Source: Todiramphus chloris collaris
Lineage: Eukaryota > Chordata > Aves > Coraciiformes > Alcedinidae
Assembly: GCA_025345505.1 (NCBI GenBank)
Contig: JANVCC010000011.1
Span: 6,884,767-6,948,766, forward strand
Reading direction: 5' to 3'
DNA length: 64,000 bases
In this document: piece after piece, positions 49,701-62,806 of the stretch
Layout: the number at the start of each line of letters is the position of its first letter
Numbering within the stretch: the first letter of the stretch is position 1
Made by a program: the position numbers and the translations under genes
Notes under the pieces: generated by a model
Told to the model about the DNA's origin: nothing
The model's input: the letters and a program-made list of their open reading frames with translations, nothing else
Database searches by the model: none

Positions 49701-52397
49701 TGTACTTCTTTTTCCTTGGGCGCTGCATAGCAAAGTCCACAATCAGATCTTCCAAAAATATTTTCAATTCTTTCCTGTTCAGCTTAAGCCAAAATGAATC
49801 AAGAAGAGCCATTCCACTGACATTTTCTTCTGAACTTCATTTTCGCAGCTAATACCAGTAAAAAGTAGAAATGTCTGCTGTCAGAAAGCTCCAGATTAAT
49901 TTGTTGTTTCATCCAGATGTGGTTTTTTCCTCATGGCTAATGTGGTTCAAACATGTTTCACTCATTGTGTAACTGGAAGAATAACACGGGCATGGCCAGA
50001 ATGATAACAGCTAAGAGTTTGGTTAAACAGTCGGTGTAGTTGTGGTTCTGATAGATGCCCAACAGCAGCTTGGTTTACATGGCAAATATGAAACATTTCA
50101 ACAGCAAACAAAAATCAATGAATGGACTTCTGGAATGGAAATCTGTAAAAGAAATGTGAGTACTTGCTGGCACAGAGTTTAAGATGAAAAGATCAGTCTA
50201 AGATCAGAAGGTCAGCAGATCACTAGATCAACCTATTTTGATCTGTGATATAACACAAGCTGTAGTGTGTAATTCTGTATGTGGAGAGCAAAGTCTTGTC
50301 TTTAGACCTCCAAAGGTGTGTCTGGTTTGTCTTCACAATTTCAAAAGATGACAAATTAAGACAATTCCCAAGGTACACAATCTTGGGCTCTTTCTCTCGC
50401 CATGAGAGAACCCTTGATAACAATGACAAAACTCTGGAACCCCAAATCTATTGTCAAATGTGAAAGCAGAGGTGTGTCTAGAAAAATGCAGTAAACCAGG
50501 TGTTACCAGAGAGGATAAAAGATATTGTCAAGGAAAGCCAAATAGCACTGGAAAGTGTGATCTATAGTAACACTTCATTAGAAAACTCCAGATTAAGAGT
50601 CACTATACCTAGGAAGAATTAGTTAAAGATACAAAGAGTAGAGTATGGCAAATCCCTGATATTAAGCAGGGGTCTCTTGTTGTTTGCTGAATATCACATC
50701 TCTACTTTCTGATATTTCTTCTTAGTTACTTACATTTTTTTATCACAGCTCAGTAAATCACCTGATGAGGTGAGATTAGACTTGTTCTTCAGACCTCCTA
50801 AGATCAAGTCTTCTGTCTGGTACTACTCGAGTAGCTTTGCAGCACCCAGAGCAAATGTATTTCAGGAAACACAAGATAATGACTGTAGCACGAAGAGCTG
50901 GTGATGCCATATCCTCCAGAATGGAGTGGGGTCCTCCTTCTGTCCAGAAGGGAGGCAACTCTGTGTTCTCACCTAGTAATGATAGAGTAGTTACAAATCA
51001 GAAATTGCATCAAGAATTGAGCAAACCCCGCAACATTGGTGGTACATAAAAAAAAAAGAAAGAAAAATAAAAGCACAAAATAGGACACACTGACATTTGT
51101 CTCAGTTAAGTTTAATCATTTTCAGTGTGCATGGAAAGATTTGAGCTGGTGTCTCTCAGCTTGCTTGCAAGGAAAACCAAGAAATATGCTCTTCGAGGGC
51201 ACAATTAACTTGCCTAATTTTAGCTGCCTTTAACAGGAGACATATCTCTCCCTCAAAGTGCTTTTTCTCTGCAGAGAGTCTAAAGGAAGTCAGAGGGTGA
51301 CTAGCTTGGAAACAGATGGCTAGCTTGGCTGTAGTTGGTCAAATGAATCCCACACATGATGTTTTTCATTCTTGGAAAAAGAAAATATAAACCAGCCATT
51401 GAACCTGGTTCTGTGGAAATATCCTTATGGGTGGCATGGGAATTAAATAAAGAAAAATCAATGCAGTGAATATGAGGATAGACTGCTATAATACCTGAGG
51501 CATGAGGCCCTGAAAACAGTTTTGGAGTAATTCTGTTCCTGAGAGGTATGATGTTGTTTGACATACTGTGACCTTGATTTAGCTTAATCAATTAATTTGT
51601 AGTATCCTTGTCACTGACCCTTACCCTGGGGTTAGATACTTGCTACAATGCAAGCAAAAACCTCTAGAACTATGGACACCCAAGATCTGTCAGTTGGCAA
51701 ATCCACTGCTGACAAGTGACATTATTTAGATTTTTCTTTTGTTGTTGTTGATAATCAATATACAAGTATTCTTCCCCAAAATATTGCTCAAAAGCAAGGC
51801 ACTTCTCCAGCAGCACAGACTATGTCACTTATCCCCCCATTGTTATTCAATAACCAAATCAATGCCAAGTACCCCCCTGCTTCACAGCTCTACAGTACAC
51901 TCCCCCATTATGGTCCTCAGTCAGGATTGTGATGAACATGTAGACTACATATATGCTTACCATAAAGTCTTGTTCTTGGGTTAAGAACATGACCAGATTG
52001 TGTCAAAATCCCTCTCTGAGCCTGCTCTGGTACCTTCCTGGTTCCCTGTTTATCAGTGTTCCTATGCAATTCACCCCTGACTTATAGACAAATCTCATAG
52101 TGACATTATTTTTTAAGTGTTTTTGATCACCGAAATAAAGTGAGCTCATGCCTGATGCAACATGTTTACCCCTCTATATATAAGTAGTATAAGTAGTATA
52201 ACTGTATAAGTAGTAGCGATACATCTGATTTTTGTATAGGGTTATATTCTCTCAGCAGAGGTAGGATGATTTTGCAGTACCTGCTCTCAGGGTCCTACTC
52301 TCAAAAGTAAGTGCAGAAACAAGACATACACTATGTTTTTTCCTGGTCACTTTTAATGCTGAGCTTGTTTCTTTTTCTTTGCCATGGATGATTATTT

Positions 52398-52414
52398 TAT
52401 ATATATATATATAT
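52398..52414 (+). repeat. (TA)n microsatellite
   Basis: About 8.5 perfect TA units. Confidence 0.85.
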
Positions 52415-55400
52415 AGTGCATTCTATATACCTGTATCTCTCTGCTGACTTTTAGCAAAAAGAATACCAAGCTGCTGTATTTTTCATGTGGAATTTCATCT
52501 AAGTTCAAAGGGCAGCACACTGTGTTTTCTGAAGGAGTTATCCTTATGTACATTTCCCAGGGGAATCTATCAAAATGAGGAAGCAGGAGCTTTAAATAGG
52601 ATTTTCCTTTGAAAGCTGCACTAAAATCACAATTTTCTTTAATAGGGGCCAGATTTTTCCATGCTTTGTCTTGTGAGTAAAACAGTGATTCTGATGAAAA
52701 TTTTTAGAAGTCAGAAATATGCTGTGGCTTTTATTGGCATTTCTTATTTAAGACTTCTTTCTCCAGTGCTCAGGCTACTTTAAATGGGAGGTCTTGAAGT
52801 GCAGCCACTATTCCTACTGTGTCGATATCCCACTGATTTCAAGATCATACTAATTAAAAGCTCACCTCTGTTACGATGCCAGACAAAACACTCCCCAGCA
52901 GAACCAGGCTGTGAGAATGCCAGCTTTGATTCTTGCTACATTTAGCATGGTTGGAACTAGCTAAATTTATGATAATTTCAGTGTTACTTTGTCCTGTTCA
53001 TCTATTTTGTTTTTCCTCGCCCTTTTGTATTGCCTTGTATATGGACTGTAAGCTTTGTCATACAAGGACTCATTAAATGGGTGCCCAGTGCTTCAGAATG
53101 AGGAAGGTGGGTTTGTGAATGGGGCTACTTCTTGTTCCTGCAATACAAACAAGCAATAGCGTGAACACCAAGATCAGCCCTCGCATTTGACTAACTGAGA
53201 AACCAAAGTCGTTGCAAAATGTGCAGGACTGACAAAGAACTCAAATGGTAACACAAGGGTGAGTGGCATCTGTGAATGCTGCAGAAAGGTCCTCGTTTCC
53301 CTTTGTACCATTTTCAACTGCTCCAAGTACAAGTTCATTTTTCACCTAACCCCTCCGTTTGCTTCTACAGCTCAGCGACTGTAGAAATGTGTGCATGGCA
53401 ACTCCTCTGAAAGAGGGAATGCAACTGCCCTGGGATTGTGTCCTTCTGAGCTGCTACTGGCATACAAGTCCTCTCTTTCAGTGAATAAATGATATGCTAA
53501 TAGCATGCTAACCCCTCCCTGTGCAGATGCGAGCAGTGGCCGGGGCCAGTCCCCCTGCAAAGGGAGAACACAGAGGGCTGTTCAGCCTTGTCCTTTCTCT
53601 GCAGTATTGACTTTTCCTATTAAGTCATGCTGCCTCCAATTTTAATGTCAGAGAGATTGCCAGCTCGGATACCCACAGTGATGGCCCTGATGTTCTTTGT
53701 CAGCAAACTGACCCACCCAGGGAGGGAAAAGGGCAAGTCTTGCAGTCAGGGATGGGAAGCAAGACTATGCAGGAGAGGGAAGAGGCTGACATATCTGCAC
53801 TTCAGGCTTCACATCAAGCTCCAGCTATGTGTCCTCATATCCAAAGACCCTCTGAGCTAGCCTCTGATCTGTCTGTCCAGCTTTTGTCCCTCATCAAGTT
53901 GATTCTGGCAAAGCCAACTTTATCCTGTATTTGTTTATGTTTCCTATGATCCTATTTACACTTTACATCTCACTCAGCCTTAAATTTACAATCACTCTCA
54001 CTTTGAAATTCCTCCTGAAGATCTAATTCTCTTCTCTTTTGTAAGAAATCAGCCAGCACATCTTCAGTGAAGTGGAGGATATCCTGCTTTGTTTACAGCA
54101 TTTAAAACTGAAGATGCCACAGAAGTCCTGATTTACCCACCTTTTCCTATAGCTGAATAAAACCAACCAGCTCTTGCACCTTTGTAAAATGAGGCTGTTC
54201 GTGTATGTTGAATTGTGTGTGCTTCAACTGCCTCCTTCTCGCCTATTCATATTACGCTCTTTGCCTTCTCGTGCTGTAAGAATTCTCAGAACAAAATTAC
54301 CTTAAGGTATTTGATGTGTTACCAAACCATAGATAAGGCCTTCGGTCATGTACGGGCACATATATGCAGAATTGCTTATGGGACTTTTGCTATTTTTTTC
54401 CTTTTATACAAACCAATGAACTGAAGCTGACCTTCTTCAGGAGTATGTGGACTGGTTTGAAAAGAAGTTGACATCAGCATTTGAAGGCATTTTTATGACA
54501 AGTCACTGTAAGTGTTGTCTACAGTGAGTGTGATCAAGATGTCATTTTCAAGTCTGAGTGCAGTGGAGTCTAGCTCAGGCTGAGGTTAAGTGTTTGTCCT
54601 CTTAAAAGGTGTGTCTTCTGTCAGGACAAATTTTCTTGAATGACCTGAGTCTAGAAAAATTCAGTACTTGGCTCTTCGCAAAGCAGAAGAGACTGTGGTT
54701 ACCCAACACAGACATGCTGGTGGAACAAAGCTGTAGAGTATGCAAACAATCTGGGTACCTAAGGGTTCTTCTCTTCTCCAGGGGCTTAAAAGTAGCAGTC
54801 AGACCTTATATTTAGGCCTTTCTGGCTACACGCCTGCCACAAAGTGAAAGCCTGCATGTTGGCTTTGTGAGAACTGATGCTAGATCTTAGTGATGGGACT
54901 TTGCTGTAATAGCCATGTGCTAAGAAACACAGAGGTCATATATGACCACTAGGGAAAAGTTTTTGGGATATTGTCTTGAAAAGAAACTAGTGGTGAATCA
55001 CTGCTTAAATTCTGAGTCACTTACTCTAGTAACATATACTTTCTCTGGGATATAGAAAGTACTGGTGTTACCCATGAAATAACATTCAGTAATCATGAAG
55101 GGCAGAGCACATGACTCAAAGCTCATCAACCCAGCTACTTTCACTCCCTGAGCTAGACAATGGGAAGAGGAGGTGGAGTCCAGAAAAGATTGTGCAGATT
55201 TGTCCTGCAGCATAAAATACAGTATTGTCCCTACATCATGGAAATGCCAGGTGCTTCTTATTTATTAGAAAAAATGAGGTGTTGACCCTAACTTTGCAAG
55301 TTTCTACTGCATTTTGTCAGATAATTCAGTCAGCTTAATCAGTTCAGAATCTCATTTCTTTTCATGGTTCTTCAAATTGTTAAGATGGGAAAGGGTAGCA

Positions 55401-58400
55401 CAAAATGAAATGGGGCTAGAGACGAAGCAAGCACAGAGGCGGAAAACCCACCAGACTAATTTTGAAGGTGTATGTCTGTCTTTTAGATGAGAAACACTTC
55501 ACATGTCAAGACAGCTTGGGAAGAATGTACAATTCATATATAAAAGATCAGCTGGTTATACATACAAAGAGAAACGCTGTATTTATATATATTTTGATCT
55601 ATATGCCTAGCCAGGACTGTAGATTTTCTAGCTTTTTTTTTCTGTTTGAGGACAAATTTACCACTCAAGTTGAACATTTTTGTCTGGGAACCTTTCTGTG
55701 CACAAAGACTATACACAAAGTCCTACTTCACTGTAGAAGCAGAAAGAGAGACAATCAGCAATTGTTCAAATTAAAGACAAACATATTTGTTCAAAAAATC
55801 AGGTACTCAGCTCATGGAAAATCTGGTTTTTAGCTGCATGTTAAGGTCAGATTCACTGCTACTCCCTTTCTCTCTGCTTTGTTTCCCCTTCAGGACTGCA
55901 GGCCTGCAAAACAGACCCAAACCACAAGCTGCATTCATGCCAACCCTTTCCTTGTGCTTATATTGCTATGGTGCTGGCACAGGCTGGAGCTCCAGAGTGG
56001 GATGAGTGCCAAGTAATGTACAAATAACATCTTACCCAGCTGCATACTGTGCTAGACTCAGAGGTCATTGTTGGAGGATAGGCATAGGACTTTAGACCTG
56101 GACTGCTACCTTCTTGAGTCTTACTACCAACAATGTCCCAGTTTACCCTCCTAATCAAAAATATGGGGTTTGCAGCTCTGTTCTTTCTCAAACTGAGAGA
56201 GAGGAGAAAGGAAGCGCTGGGAGTTGGTAAACGTCTGCAAGGTCTTTCTGTAGTGCTGTAGTATAGAACTAGCAGATTTGCACGCCTAAAGGAGTGTGAT
56301 GTGTGTCAAGTGAAGTGTGACAACCACATTTTACTACAAATAATGTAATTTTCCATCACTATGATACAAGCTTCAAGAGATTTTTAAGGATAAATAAAGT
56401 TCTTTCAATTTCCTCTTGTGTTAAGTAGAAACACAACAGCTACAGTATGTTTTTCACTCAGATGTGATGACCTGGAATTATCTCCCTCTTGAATGCACCA
56501 AAGGCCCTGGAGGGTACACACTAAGACCATGTGGATCCTTGCAAAGAATTCCATGTGCCTTCTAGCTTTCCTTCCATACAGAGGACCTACAATTTTCTCA
56601 TCTACTTGCACAAGGTGGATTTGATGCTTAGGTATTTCTGGCTGGTAGTCAGACACTGTAATTCCTTCTGTCACAAAGCTATATGCCCAGATCATCTCAT
56701 TAAAACAGGCAATTAGCAGTAGTGTCTCCACCTGTTCTTTAAGGTGTCTGTCTGCAATTTTCTCTCTTCAGCCCTGCACAGCCACCTGTTCGTCAAATCC
56801 TGCATGAAATCACTTGAACTGTGGAGATGACTGTCCTCAGTCATTAAAGATTTCACAATGCCTGTGATCTGTAAGAACACAGGAGGAGGAAAGAGGAGGA
56901 AAAGGCAATAACTTCAGGTACTAGGTTGCCCAGAACGACTTCATCGCATCTGGCTAGCAGAAGGTGGCTCTCTATGTATCTCCATTGAGTGCAAGGTGTT
57001 CTGCAAACATAAAGATAGAAAAATGAAGGTTTCTGTCCCAGATGTGAATCAGCTGGGTGTGGGAGAATGAACATAGCAGGCTAGAAAACAGGAGTTATCA
57101 TCAAGTGAGTGTGGAAAAAAAGAAGGGGAAAAAATATCTGGAGATACTTGAGGAAGAAGTACCAGGAACAGCTTGTGGAACATAGCTGTAAGCTTAGGGC
57201 CCATGTACCATCAGGCTGGTGATGTTAATACTATGGAAATGCAAAGGGATTTAGCCACGCTATACTGCAATTAGTGATTTGTATCTAAGCACATTATTGC
57301 GAAGTAGGACATTAGTTCATCACTCCTGCTAGCACTGAAATGCAAATATAGATCCTTCATCCTGACATAGTGGCTCCCACAACATCTGTCTACAAATCAT
57401 TTGCCATTTATTCAAGAGAATAAAATCTAAAGCTTTAATGAAAAAAAACATTAAATATCTTTTCCTAACTTCTTATTTCTTAGTATTTGTATTGCACTAG
57501 AAGATCTATGAAATATTCTTATGTTGGAGCCTGATACCATGCTGGTTTTCACATGATACTCTATAAGACTAAGAGTCCACAGATGCTAAAGAAACCTGTC
57601 TATGTCTTTAGCTGAAGTGGAATTTAACCAAAACTCCAAATAAGCTGCCACAGCTTTATACTCATGAAAAATATTATTGCATTTTAATGGCTGGTAGGCA
57701 AAGAGCAAATATGTCAGGACAAAGAAAAAATAATTATTTGCCTGTACTTTCCCTGTGGCCATCTGTGACACAAGCTCTCATTCCCATGGAGCTAGTCCAG
57801 GATATTCAAAAACCCATAAATGTAGCTTAGTGTTTTGTTTTTCAAATCTGAACCAAGAAAATGGTGAATTTCATGAATGTGAAAATCTCAGTAAGTGGCT
57901 GTGCTTTCCAAATAAACCTCCACTGGTTTCCTGTCACAATGATGGTCTTCAGCAACAGAAGAAAATAACTTGATGTATCTTCAAAGCAACACTAACTTCC
58001 ATGAAATATGTCTTTAAACTCTATATTACTAACTGGAGGAATGAATCTGCATTCATTGAAGAAAAAAAAAAAAAATCTATTTCCAAAGGAGAACTGGATA
58101 CAAAAGAAAGGGACTGACCAATGTATTTTAAAGTGTTAGTCTAAGAATTCAAAAAGCAACATGGATTTCTGTAAATTTTGTGATAATTTGATGTACGAAG
58201 TCATTGGAGCAAAGCAGTTGTCTTTGGAGAGGGAGATTTGGCTGCTTATTGCCTTTTGTCTTCATCTTCAGATTTAAGGCCAACTTTTACTTGTAATAGG
58301 ATTACTTATGCTCAAACAGGCTGCAACTGTAGAATAATCATTTAGAGACATAAGTACCATGTAGATTTGCCAGCTTCAAAAGACCAAGAGGCACCAGAAA

Positions 58401-61233
58401 AGCCTAAGCTCTGCAGGGTCATTCATGAGCCTGGGGATAAGCAGAAACCTGTAGATATAGAAAGTCAAGACCAGGTTTCCAGCTACCATGACTCCACACT
58501 CCAAATAGCAGCACTGAAGAGAAACAGAAGAATCCTCACCTGAGCCTCAGCAGTAGCTTGCTTCATCCTGGAGTAAGGAGCGAAAGACATGGATACATAG
58601 ATGAGAAGCAATAGCCAATCATTAGATAAATTTTTTGGTAGTCTGCTCCTGGTGCAGTTTAAACAATAAATGTTATTCATTAACACAATTAGTTCAATTT
58701 GTACAGACAAATGAATTCAAGCCTTATTAAAACACAGCTAATAGTAAATTTTCAAAATCCATGACAGCAGTCCGGAATTTTATGGTGTTTTAAAGCAAAA
58801 AATACATTTCAAGATTGGGTTTGGGGTTTTGGTTGGTTTGGGTTATTTTTTGCTTTATGGGCTATGAAACTGAAGATTCAGTGTTTTCAAGCTATTCTTT
58901 TCAAACCCAAGGACCCAGATATGAAACAGAAAAACTCAGATTGTCATGTAGTTTTATCACTTCAGCTCTTGGGGACTTCCAAAAGGCACCATATTTCACA
59001 AGGCACTTAGAGCAAATCTGATGGCTGTCCTTCTCTGACTCTTGCCTTACATTTTTATTTTGCTACCAAAGAAAACAAAGTGCCTAGAAAATCTTGTTTC
59101 TCATTAACTGCCATCTGAGCAAAAAAATATTGTTATGTTTGTATTTTATGGAATAAATAACATCCTAAATCCTGAAGTTAAAAATGCTAAGCTATCTACT
59201 GATAGGGTTCTTGTTTATTTGGTCCTTCCACAGTGCTTGTTTGAAACCCTGTAATTCAGCATCAATGCTGATGAATCAAATATGCATTTTTCCAAAAGCA
59301 GCGTAGTGAAGGAGTTTCAGTGTCTCATCCATGGGGCATTTTGCAGGGGAGTTAGCCATGCTTACAGGAAAAAAGCACACTGTATTCTTCTCCAGACTGC
59401 CTGTTACAGGACAGACTGTCTCACTCCCTGAGTCCCTGTGTGAAATGTTACAATCTATAGCAGATACACAGATGCACAAGGCTGATGTCTTACACTGTGT
59501 TTTAGGGTTCACCAAATGCAGATCACAACCAGAAGGCACTTTATAGATACTAGACTGGACCTTATTTTCCTTCCAACACAAAGATGTCCATCTCTGACCC
59601 ATATCTCCAGGAAAGAAAAATTACCTCAAGAAGAAATGTTGCAGTTTATGAGTCTCCCACAGCTGTTTTACAAACCTCTTTCTTTTCAGTGGTTTTTTTT
59701 TTTCTTCATTGATGCTAGAGATAAATGTCTAATATTTTTACGAAATCACACACCCTATATTGAAAAATGAGCAGATACCAGAACATTTCCTTGTAAGGGG
59801 TGCAGAACTGAGTTCATGCTAATGTCTGAAATCCCATAATTAACATGAAACCCAACATTTTTCATCCTGGTCTTCAAGGAAATTACTTCCTCAAAGTCCT
59901 ACACTTTCCATACCCCAAGAAAATAAATAAATGAAGTTACTCAGAAAGTCAATTTTGTTATCTTAGTTTTCTGATAAAAGATGTGGAGTCTCCTCTCTCA
60001 TTAGGACTAAAAGCAAAAAGAACTTGAGAAAAGTAAATGTTGTCTATGTCTATTCCTACAGCTTCTTGAAAAATTACCAGGAAATAAAACTGCACCCAGC
60101 ACAGGTGCACATTTCTGCCCTTCAACCTTCATCACCACCGCAGAAATAAAAAGACTTAATTTCAGAAACTGCTGTTAATTATTCCAAGACATTTCTAACA
60201 TAGGCACAAAGTCTACATAGTCCACAGCTGTACAGTACATAACCATTATGCCTTGGTACGTGAGACTGCTTTCAGCTGTTCTGTCCAGTTTCAAACTGAC
60301 AAACCTTTCCAATTATCCAGTCCATATAATAATCCTTCTGCTTAGCCTAGCACGCAAAGTAGTTCACTAACAATGTTCCTTGTAATTGTTCTACCATTCT
60401 GAGCCTGTAAATGTATACCCCAAAGCATCCAAGCAAGGAAGAAACTCTCTTTGTGTCACATTTTTGTGTGGGCAAACCATGCTGACCTAAATGTGATCCT
60501 CTGTTCACCCACTGCTGTCTACTCCAGAGCCACTGGGAATGTGTTTTCCAGCACCTGGGTGGGACTGACTCATCTCCTTCATTTTAGCAACTGAAAACAG
60601 TGGTATGAAGTTACTGAGCAGCCTAGACTAGTACACCATTTTTAGACAACTATGTTCAGGTGAGACAAACAGCATCTCTTGGATCATTTTTTAAAAGATG
60701 AATCAATAGCATTAAAAGTGAAGAGGCTCGTAGGAAATATAAACACCCAAGTGAGATAGTCACTCCACATTGGTATGTGATTCATGTTTCTAGTTCTACA
60801 GGCTGACAAGCTCCCTCTGCCCTTCGCCTCAGGTTCAGTGCCTCAGAGCTCTCAAAGATGTATTTCTTATACCAGGAAGCCAGGACCACACATTACTCAC
60901 CTCCATGAGGACCCATGCACAGCATGGCTTTACCAAAGCTCTCTGGCTCTTTAAATAGTGTGAAGGGGAAACTTTATTTCTCCTTGCATCCTTTTCTTTC
61001 AGATATACTCAAGATAAAGAAAGCTTTAAAATAAAATCAGCTCAGGTATAACTCAACTAAAATAAGGAAGTACAAGCAGTGGAGAGTCCATGCCAACAGA
61101 TTCACAAATTCTTATAGCATATGATTATGTTTCAACACCAAAAAAAATATTATTGAACCCTAATACACCCAGTAGTAGTATTCATCAGTTAAATGAGGGT
61201 TGTTTTTTTGGATGTATTTATGATGCAAAAGGT

Positions 61234-61246
61234 GGGGGGGGGGGGG
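61234..61246 (+). repeat. Poly-G run (13 G)
   Basis: Thirteen consecutive G bases. The run length is approximate for the usual homopolymer reasons. Confidence 0.9.
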
Positions 61247-61413
61247 CGCTGTCACAGGCTTCTCTCTGTCTTGGTATCAAAAAGAATGGTCATGATGGAG
61301 TCCAGGAATAAACACAGTGGTGAACTCATGTGGAGCTCAGCCTTCCTAGGAGCTGAGGCAGGTGTCCTCTACCTCCAGTAGTGCACAAAATTCATGTAGC
61401 TGGAGAAAATCAG

Positions 61414-61450
61414 TTGAAGTACACACATTGAAGTACGCACATTGAAGTAC
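61414..61450 (+). repeat. Minisatellite, 14-bp unit, 2.6 copies
   Basis: TTGAAGTAC(A/G)CACA is repeated at 61414-61427 and 61428-61441, with a partial third unit to 61450. Confidence 0.85.
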
Positions 61451-62089
61451 GGATCCAAAACTAATGAACTCAATCACCTTTGCAATAAATATCTTTCAAA
61501 ATCCTGTTTTATTTTTCAGGTATGTCCACATATCAAAATAGACATTTTTGGTACTGTTGAGTAGAGCCAGACATGAATTTTCCACTAGGTGTATTTGGAT
61601 TTTAAGTAGCCATTGGATAAAAATCTTTTGTTCACTGCCTTATTATAAGAATAGCAATGAAACAGCTCACAGGGAGCAAAGTGACTGAAAGATGCAACAC
61701 ATGTCCCTGATAATTAAAAGAAGAGAGACTAAAGTTCTTTTAATCCCTTTTTTTTTTGTTGTTGTTGTCTTTTAAGGTTTTGGTTTTGTTTTGATTGTGG
61801 TAATTAATGTGCCCTTAACAAAGGCAAAAGAGAAAAAAAACTCAGATGTATTTCTTGGTCACTGTAGCAGTTTGTCCCTACTTCATTGAGTCCTGAATCC
61901 TTTTCCAGACTCCCTAGGAGTCTACCCTAAAGAGTCTGTGGAACCCTTTAATATTGAGATGTGTTTCCTAAGTGGGACTATAGTCTTCTGAGAAACCACA
62001 CTTACTGACCACGTCCTAGTGCACATATTGTATCTGCTTCATCCTCCAGCTTGGATCAGGGTGGGTATTTTGCTGCTTTTTGAATATTT

Positions 62090-62168
62090 CCTGCCATGGC
62101 AGGGGAGTTGGAAGTAGATGATCTTTAAGATCCCTTCTGACCCAAACTATTCTATGATTCTGTGATTT
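62090..62168 (+). mobile_element. CR1 LINE 3'-end fragment
   Basis: 'GCCATGGCAGGGGAGTTGGA' and 'AGTAGATGATCTTTAAGATC', then 'CCCTTCTGACCCAAACTATT' and CTATGATTCTGTGATT, follow the avian CR1 3' terminus in + orientation. The fragment is 5'-truncated to about 80 bp. The two terminal octamers are well kept. Confidence 0.88.
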
Positions 62169-62305
62169 AGGATATGATTCAAAACTACTGTCCAAACTGC
62201 TTAATGGGCCATCGAATTAGCTTTCACTTTTTAAAAAATTCTGTCTTATCTCAGATATTCTTGACTTAATTAGAGTGAACTGGAGCATGTATTTAATATC
62301 AGCTT
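62169..62305. other. Spacer between two CR1 ends
   Basis: A 137-bp AT-rich spacer separates the 3' ends of the two oppositely oriented CR1 fragments. No features seen. Confidence 0.6.
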
Positions 62306-62806
62306 AGAATCACAGTATCATAGAATCATTTAGGCTGTAAAAGACAAAGCTTTAAGATCATCAAGTGCAACCGTTAACCCAGAACTGCCAAGTTCACCAC
62401 TAAACCATGTCTCTCAGTACAGCATCTACACATCTTTTAAATACATCCAGGGATGGTGACTTCCCTGGGCAGCCTGTTCCAATGCTCAACAACCCTTTCT
62501 GTGAATAAATTTTTCCTAATATCCAACCTAAACTTCTCCTGGTGCAACTTGAGTCTGTTCCCTCTTGTCCTATCACTTGTTATTTGAGAAAACAGACCAA
62601 CCCTCACCTTGCTACAACCTCTTTTCAAGTAGTTGTAGAGAGCAAGGTGTCCCCTCAGGCTCCTTTTCTCCAGATTAAACAAACCCAGTTCCCTCAGCCA
62701 CTCCTCATAAGTGTGTTCTCTACACCCTTCACCCGCTTTGTTGCCCTTCTTTGGACATGCTTCAGCACCTCAATGTCTTTCTTTAGTGAGGGGCCCAAAA
62801 TTGAAC
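62306..62806 (-). mobile_element. CR1 LINE 3' fragment with ORF2 C-terminus
   Basis: The longest CR1 piece here, about 500 bp on the minus strand. Its 3' terminus (AGAATCACAGTATCATAGAA as written) lies at 62306. Its body follows CR1 through the 3' UTR into the C-terminal part of ORF2. The inner limit, near 'GAGGGGCCCAAAATTGAAC', is a 5' truncation typical of CR1 target-primed insertion. The family is CR1; the subfamily cannot be assigned by eye. Confidence 0.93.
62437..62682 (-). pseudogene. CR1 ORF2 C-terminal remnant
   Basis: The minus-strand translation contains [33 protein letters not shown] and [12 protein letters not shown]. These match the conserved end of the CR1 reverse-transcriptase polyprotein ([39 protein letters not shown]). 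Only the extreme C-terminus is present, and the endonuclease and reverse transcriptase domains are missing. The fragment cannot be active. It is relatively well preserved compared with the other CR1 pieces in the window. Confidence 0.9.

Larger units (their letters stand above)
45801..62089. other. Intergenic, no gene seen
   Basis: About 16 kb of AT-rich noncoding DNA. It holds a T/C tract (46710-46752), a CpG-denser patch (47211-47422), an AT-rich short repeat cluster (about 52178-52215), a (TA)n run (52398-52414), a poly-G run (61234-61246) and a small 14-bp-period minisatellite (61414-61450). Open frames are short and have no family match. No frizzled-type sequence (FZD4, the expected next gene) was found. 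Confidence 0.5.
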
